The notes under the pieces were generated by a model. It saw nothing but the letters and a program-made list of their open reading frames with translations. It was not told the DNA's origin and did no database searches. The position numbers and the translations under genes were made by a program. 7,989 nt of DNA from Sulfurihydrogenibium yellowstonense SS-5 (GTDB lineage Bacteria > Aquificota > Aquificia > Aquificales > Hydrogenothermaceae): positions 1 through 7,989 of the forward strand of contig NZ_ABZS01000067.1 in the NCBI RefSeq assembly GCF_000173615.1. Reading direction: 5' to 3'. Shown here piece by piece: positions 6,623 through 7,989 of this stretch (position 1 is the stretch's first letter; the number at the start of each line of letters is the position of its first letter).

Positions 6623-7733
6623 TGTATTTTTTATCTATTTCTCCGATGTATATCTCTGTTGGTCTTATAAGTTTGTTGTCTGTTATATATTCCTTCCAAT
6701 GGGCAAGCCATCCGCTTACTCTTGCTAATGCAAACAATGAAGTGTACATATCTTCGTCAAATCCGAGATATTTATATACTAAGCCTGAATAAAAATCTAC
6801 GTTTGGATACACATCTTTATGTGATAGTTTTTCTAAAACATACTTTTCAACTTCTTGGGCGATGGAGTAAAGATTTCTTAGCTCTTCATCTTTGATTTCT
6901 AAATTTTCTAATATTTTTTTAAGAAGTTTTGCTCTTGGGTCGTAGGTTTTGTAAATTCTGTGCCCAAAGCCGGGAATTTTTTTCTTGCTTTCAAGTTTTT
7001 TATCTATATATTTTTTGACGTTTTGTAAGCTTTCTATTTCTTTAAACATTTTTATAACGTCTTCATTTGCTCCACCGTGTAATGGTCCTGACAAAGCACC
7101 GATAGCAGAAGATATAACAGTAAATGGGTCAGCCAAGGTAGAGCCAACAACAATTGCTGCAAAAGTGGATGCGTTCATGCTATGCTCTGCATGAAGAATT
7201 AAGCATTTTTCAAGTATTTCAACCTTTTCCTTAGTTGGTTTTTGTCCAAAATACATGTATAGAAAATTTTCTACATAATCAAAATCCGGATTTGGTTCTA
7301 ATGGATTATCGCCGTTTCTAATTCTATTCCAATTTGCTATTATCAAAGGGATCTTTGCTAAAAGCTTTACGATGGATAGATATTGATAATCTTCATTTAA
7401 GACATTTTCTTTTTTATAAAACATTCCGAGACAAGATACGACAGATTGCAAGACTTCTATCGGATGCGCCTTTTCTGGAAAGTTTTTCATCACATCAATA
7501 ATCCGAAATTTTAATCTGCTGTGGAGTTTAATATCTTTTTTGAAATTTTCGTACTCGGCTTTAGATGGTAAATCTCCAAAAATTAAAAGATAGGCAGTTT
7601 CTAAATAGTTTGATTTTTCGAATAATTCTTCTACATCATATCCTCTGTATATAAGCTTTCCATTTTTTCCATCAAGCAAGCAAATTTTTGTATAAGCTAC
7701 AGGTACATCTGCCAATCCGGGTATTATATCCAT
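6606..7733 (-). CDS. gltA: Citrate synthase (short, thermophile/archaeal-like type)
   Basis: Condenses acetyl-CoA and oxaloacetate to citrate and CoA in the cytoplasm, the entry step of the TCA cycle. At 375 residues it matches the short type of thermophiles and Gram-positives rather than the about 430-residue proteobacterial type. Visible landmarks: LIYRGYDVEEL (27-37) near the N-terminus, HAEHSMNAST (181-190), GPLHGGANEDV (216-226) with His219, GFGHRIYKTYDPRA (255-268) with catalytic His258 and CoA/citrate contacts, and NVDFYSG (311-317) with catalytic Asp313. All catalytic residues are present, so it is not a stand-alone citryl-CoA lyase, which is shorter. A related family, 2-methylcitrate synthase, cannot be excluded by eye. 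ATG 7733 has TAAGG (7745-7741) 7 nt upstream, and that site overlaps the stop codon of the sigma factor gene, so the two are likely co-transcribed. It overlaps the GT9 gene downstream. Confidence 0.95.
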   Translation of the reverse strand: MDIIPGLADVPVAYTKICLLDGKNGKLIYRGYDVEELFEKSNYLETAYLLIFGDLPSKAEYENFKKDIKLHSRLKFRIIDVMKNFPEKAHPIEVLQSVVSCLGMFYKKENVLNEDYQYLSIVKLLAKIPLIIANWNRIRNGDNPLEPNPDFDYVENFLYMYFGQKPTKEKVEILEKCLILHAEHSMNASTFAAIVVGSTLADPFTVISSAIGALSGPLHGGANEDVIKMFKEIESLQNVKKYIDKKLESKKKIPGFGHRIYKTYDPRAKLLKKILENLEIKDEELRNLYSIAQEVEKYVLEKLSHKDVYPNVDFYSGLVYKYLGFDEDMYTSLFALARVSGWLAHWKEYITDNKLIRPTEIYIGEIDKKYNDRKV

Positions 7734-7742
7734 AGCTAAGCC

Positions 7743-7989
7743 TTACGATAAGAAATCTTTTAAATGCTTTTTTAAAGCGACAGCCTTCAACTTTTTTAAT
7801 GCTCTTTGTTCTAACTGTCTGACCCTTTCTCTTGATATTCCAAGCTTTTCTCCTACTTCTTCCAAAGTCCTTGACTCTTCTCCGTTTAATCCGTACCTCA
7901 TTTTTATGATTTCTTTTTCCCTTTCATCTAAAACATCTAACATGCTTTCCAGCTCTTCATGGATCGTTTCTTCTATCAACTCTTTCTCG
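7743..7989 (-). CDS. Sigma-70 family RNA polymerase sigma factor, region 4 (5' part outside window)
   Basis: Only the last 81 residues are visible; the gene runs off the window edge. They form region 4 of a sigma-70 factor, which reads the -35 element. Region 4.1 contains LDEREKEIIKMRYGL (20-34 of the visible part) and region 4.2 the helix-turn-helix TLEEVGEKLGISRERVRQLE (41-60), followed by QRALKKLK (61-68). The RYGL...TLEEVG...RERVRQ pattern is that of group 1/2 factors (RpoD/SigA or RpoS-like), not of the small ECF class. However the tail continues 13 residues past KKLK with KKHLKDF instead of the usual short RHP-type ending of primary factors, so a secondary factor is possible and no symbol is given. 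The open frame continues unbroken to the edge, so the apparent TTG at 7979 is not the start. Citrate synthase follows after 9 bp. Confidence 0.9.
   Translation of the reverse strand, partial: EKELIEETIHEELESMLDVLDEREKEIIKMRYGLNGEESRTLEEVGEKLGISRERVRQLEQRALKKLKAVALKKHLKDFLS

Noticed and set aside
6985..7194. Plus-strand 69-codon open frame inside citrate synthase
   Set aside because: It is the antisense shadow of a strongly conserved gene, with no start signal or domain of its own.

Overview
The window is AT-rich throughout, with Lys/Glu/Ile-rich proteins and tightly overlapping genes. Together with a compact thermophile-type citrate synthase and a GT9 (heptosyltransferase-like) protein that implies a Gram-negative LPS-type envelope, this best fits a thermophilic Aquificota bacterium, most likely Hydrogenothermaceae/Sulfurihydrogenibium-like. 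That placement is from memory of gene style and is not proven by any marker here.

Layout. (1) 1-757, plus strand: the C-terminal part of seryl-tRNA synthetase, cut by the window edge. (2) 758-1035: a gene-free gap holding several degenerate copies of a short intergenic repeat, two of them in inverted orientation, followed by a plausible promoter and ribosome binding site. (3) 1036-5497, plus strand: four overlapping genes (overlaps 19, 14 and 26 bp): a cytoplasmic CE4-type polysaccharide deacetylase, a GT4 glycosyltransferase, an MsbA-like half-size ABC exporter and a second GT4 glycosyltransferase. They look like one transcript for building and flipping a lipid-linked surface glycan. (4) 5498-5557: a short convergent junction with a possible gene remnant and a weak hairpin. 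(5) 5558-7989, minus strand: in transcription order, the end of a sigma-70-family factor, citrate synthase, and a GT9 heptosyltransferase-like gene, packed with a 9-bp gap and a 17-bp overlap.

How they fit: the plus-strand operon and the GT9 gene are all envelope-glycan functions that meet tail to tail. Citrate synthase and the sigma factor are housekeeping genes co-directional with the GT9 gene.

The most useful correction is the start of the ABC exporter. The first ATG/GTG/TTG in frame lies inside the second membrane helix. The reading frame and the homology-like sequence extend 60 codons upstream to an ATT codon placed 7 nt after a strong Shine-Dalgarno, with no standard start available. 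I see no CRISPR array, transposase, phage gene or RNA gene, and no convincing novel defence-type or other previously undescribed system. The interesting items are the exporter start, the repeat cluster, the gene-remnant candidate and the metabolic question raised by citrate synthase.
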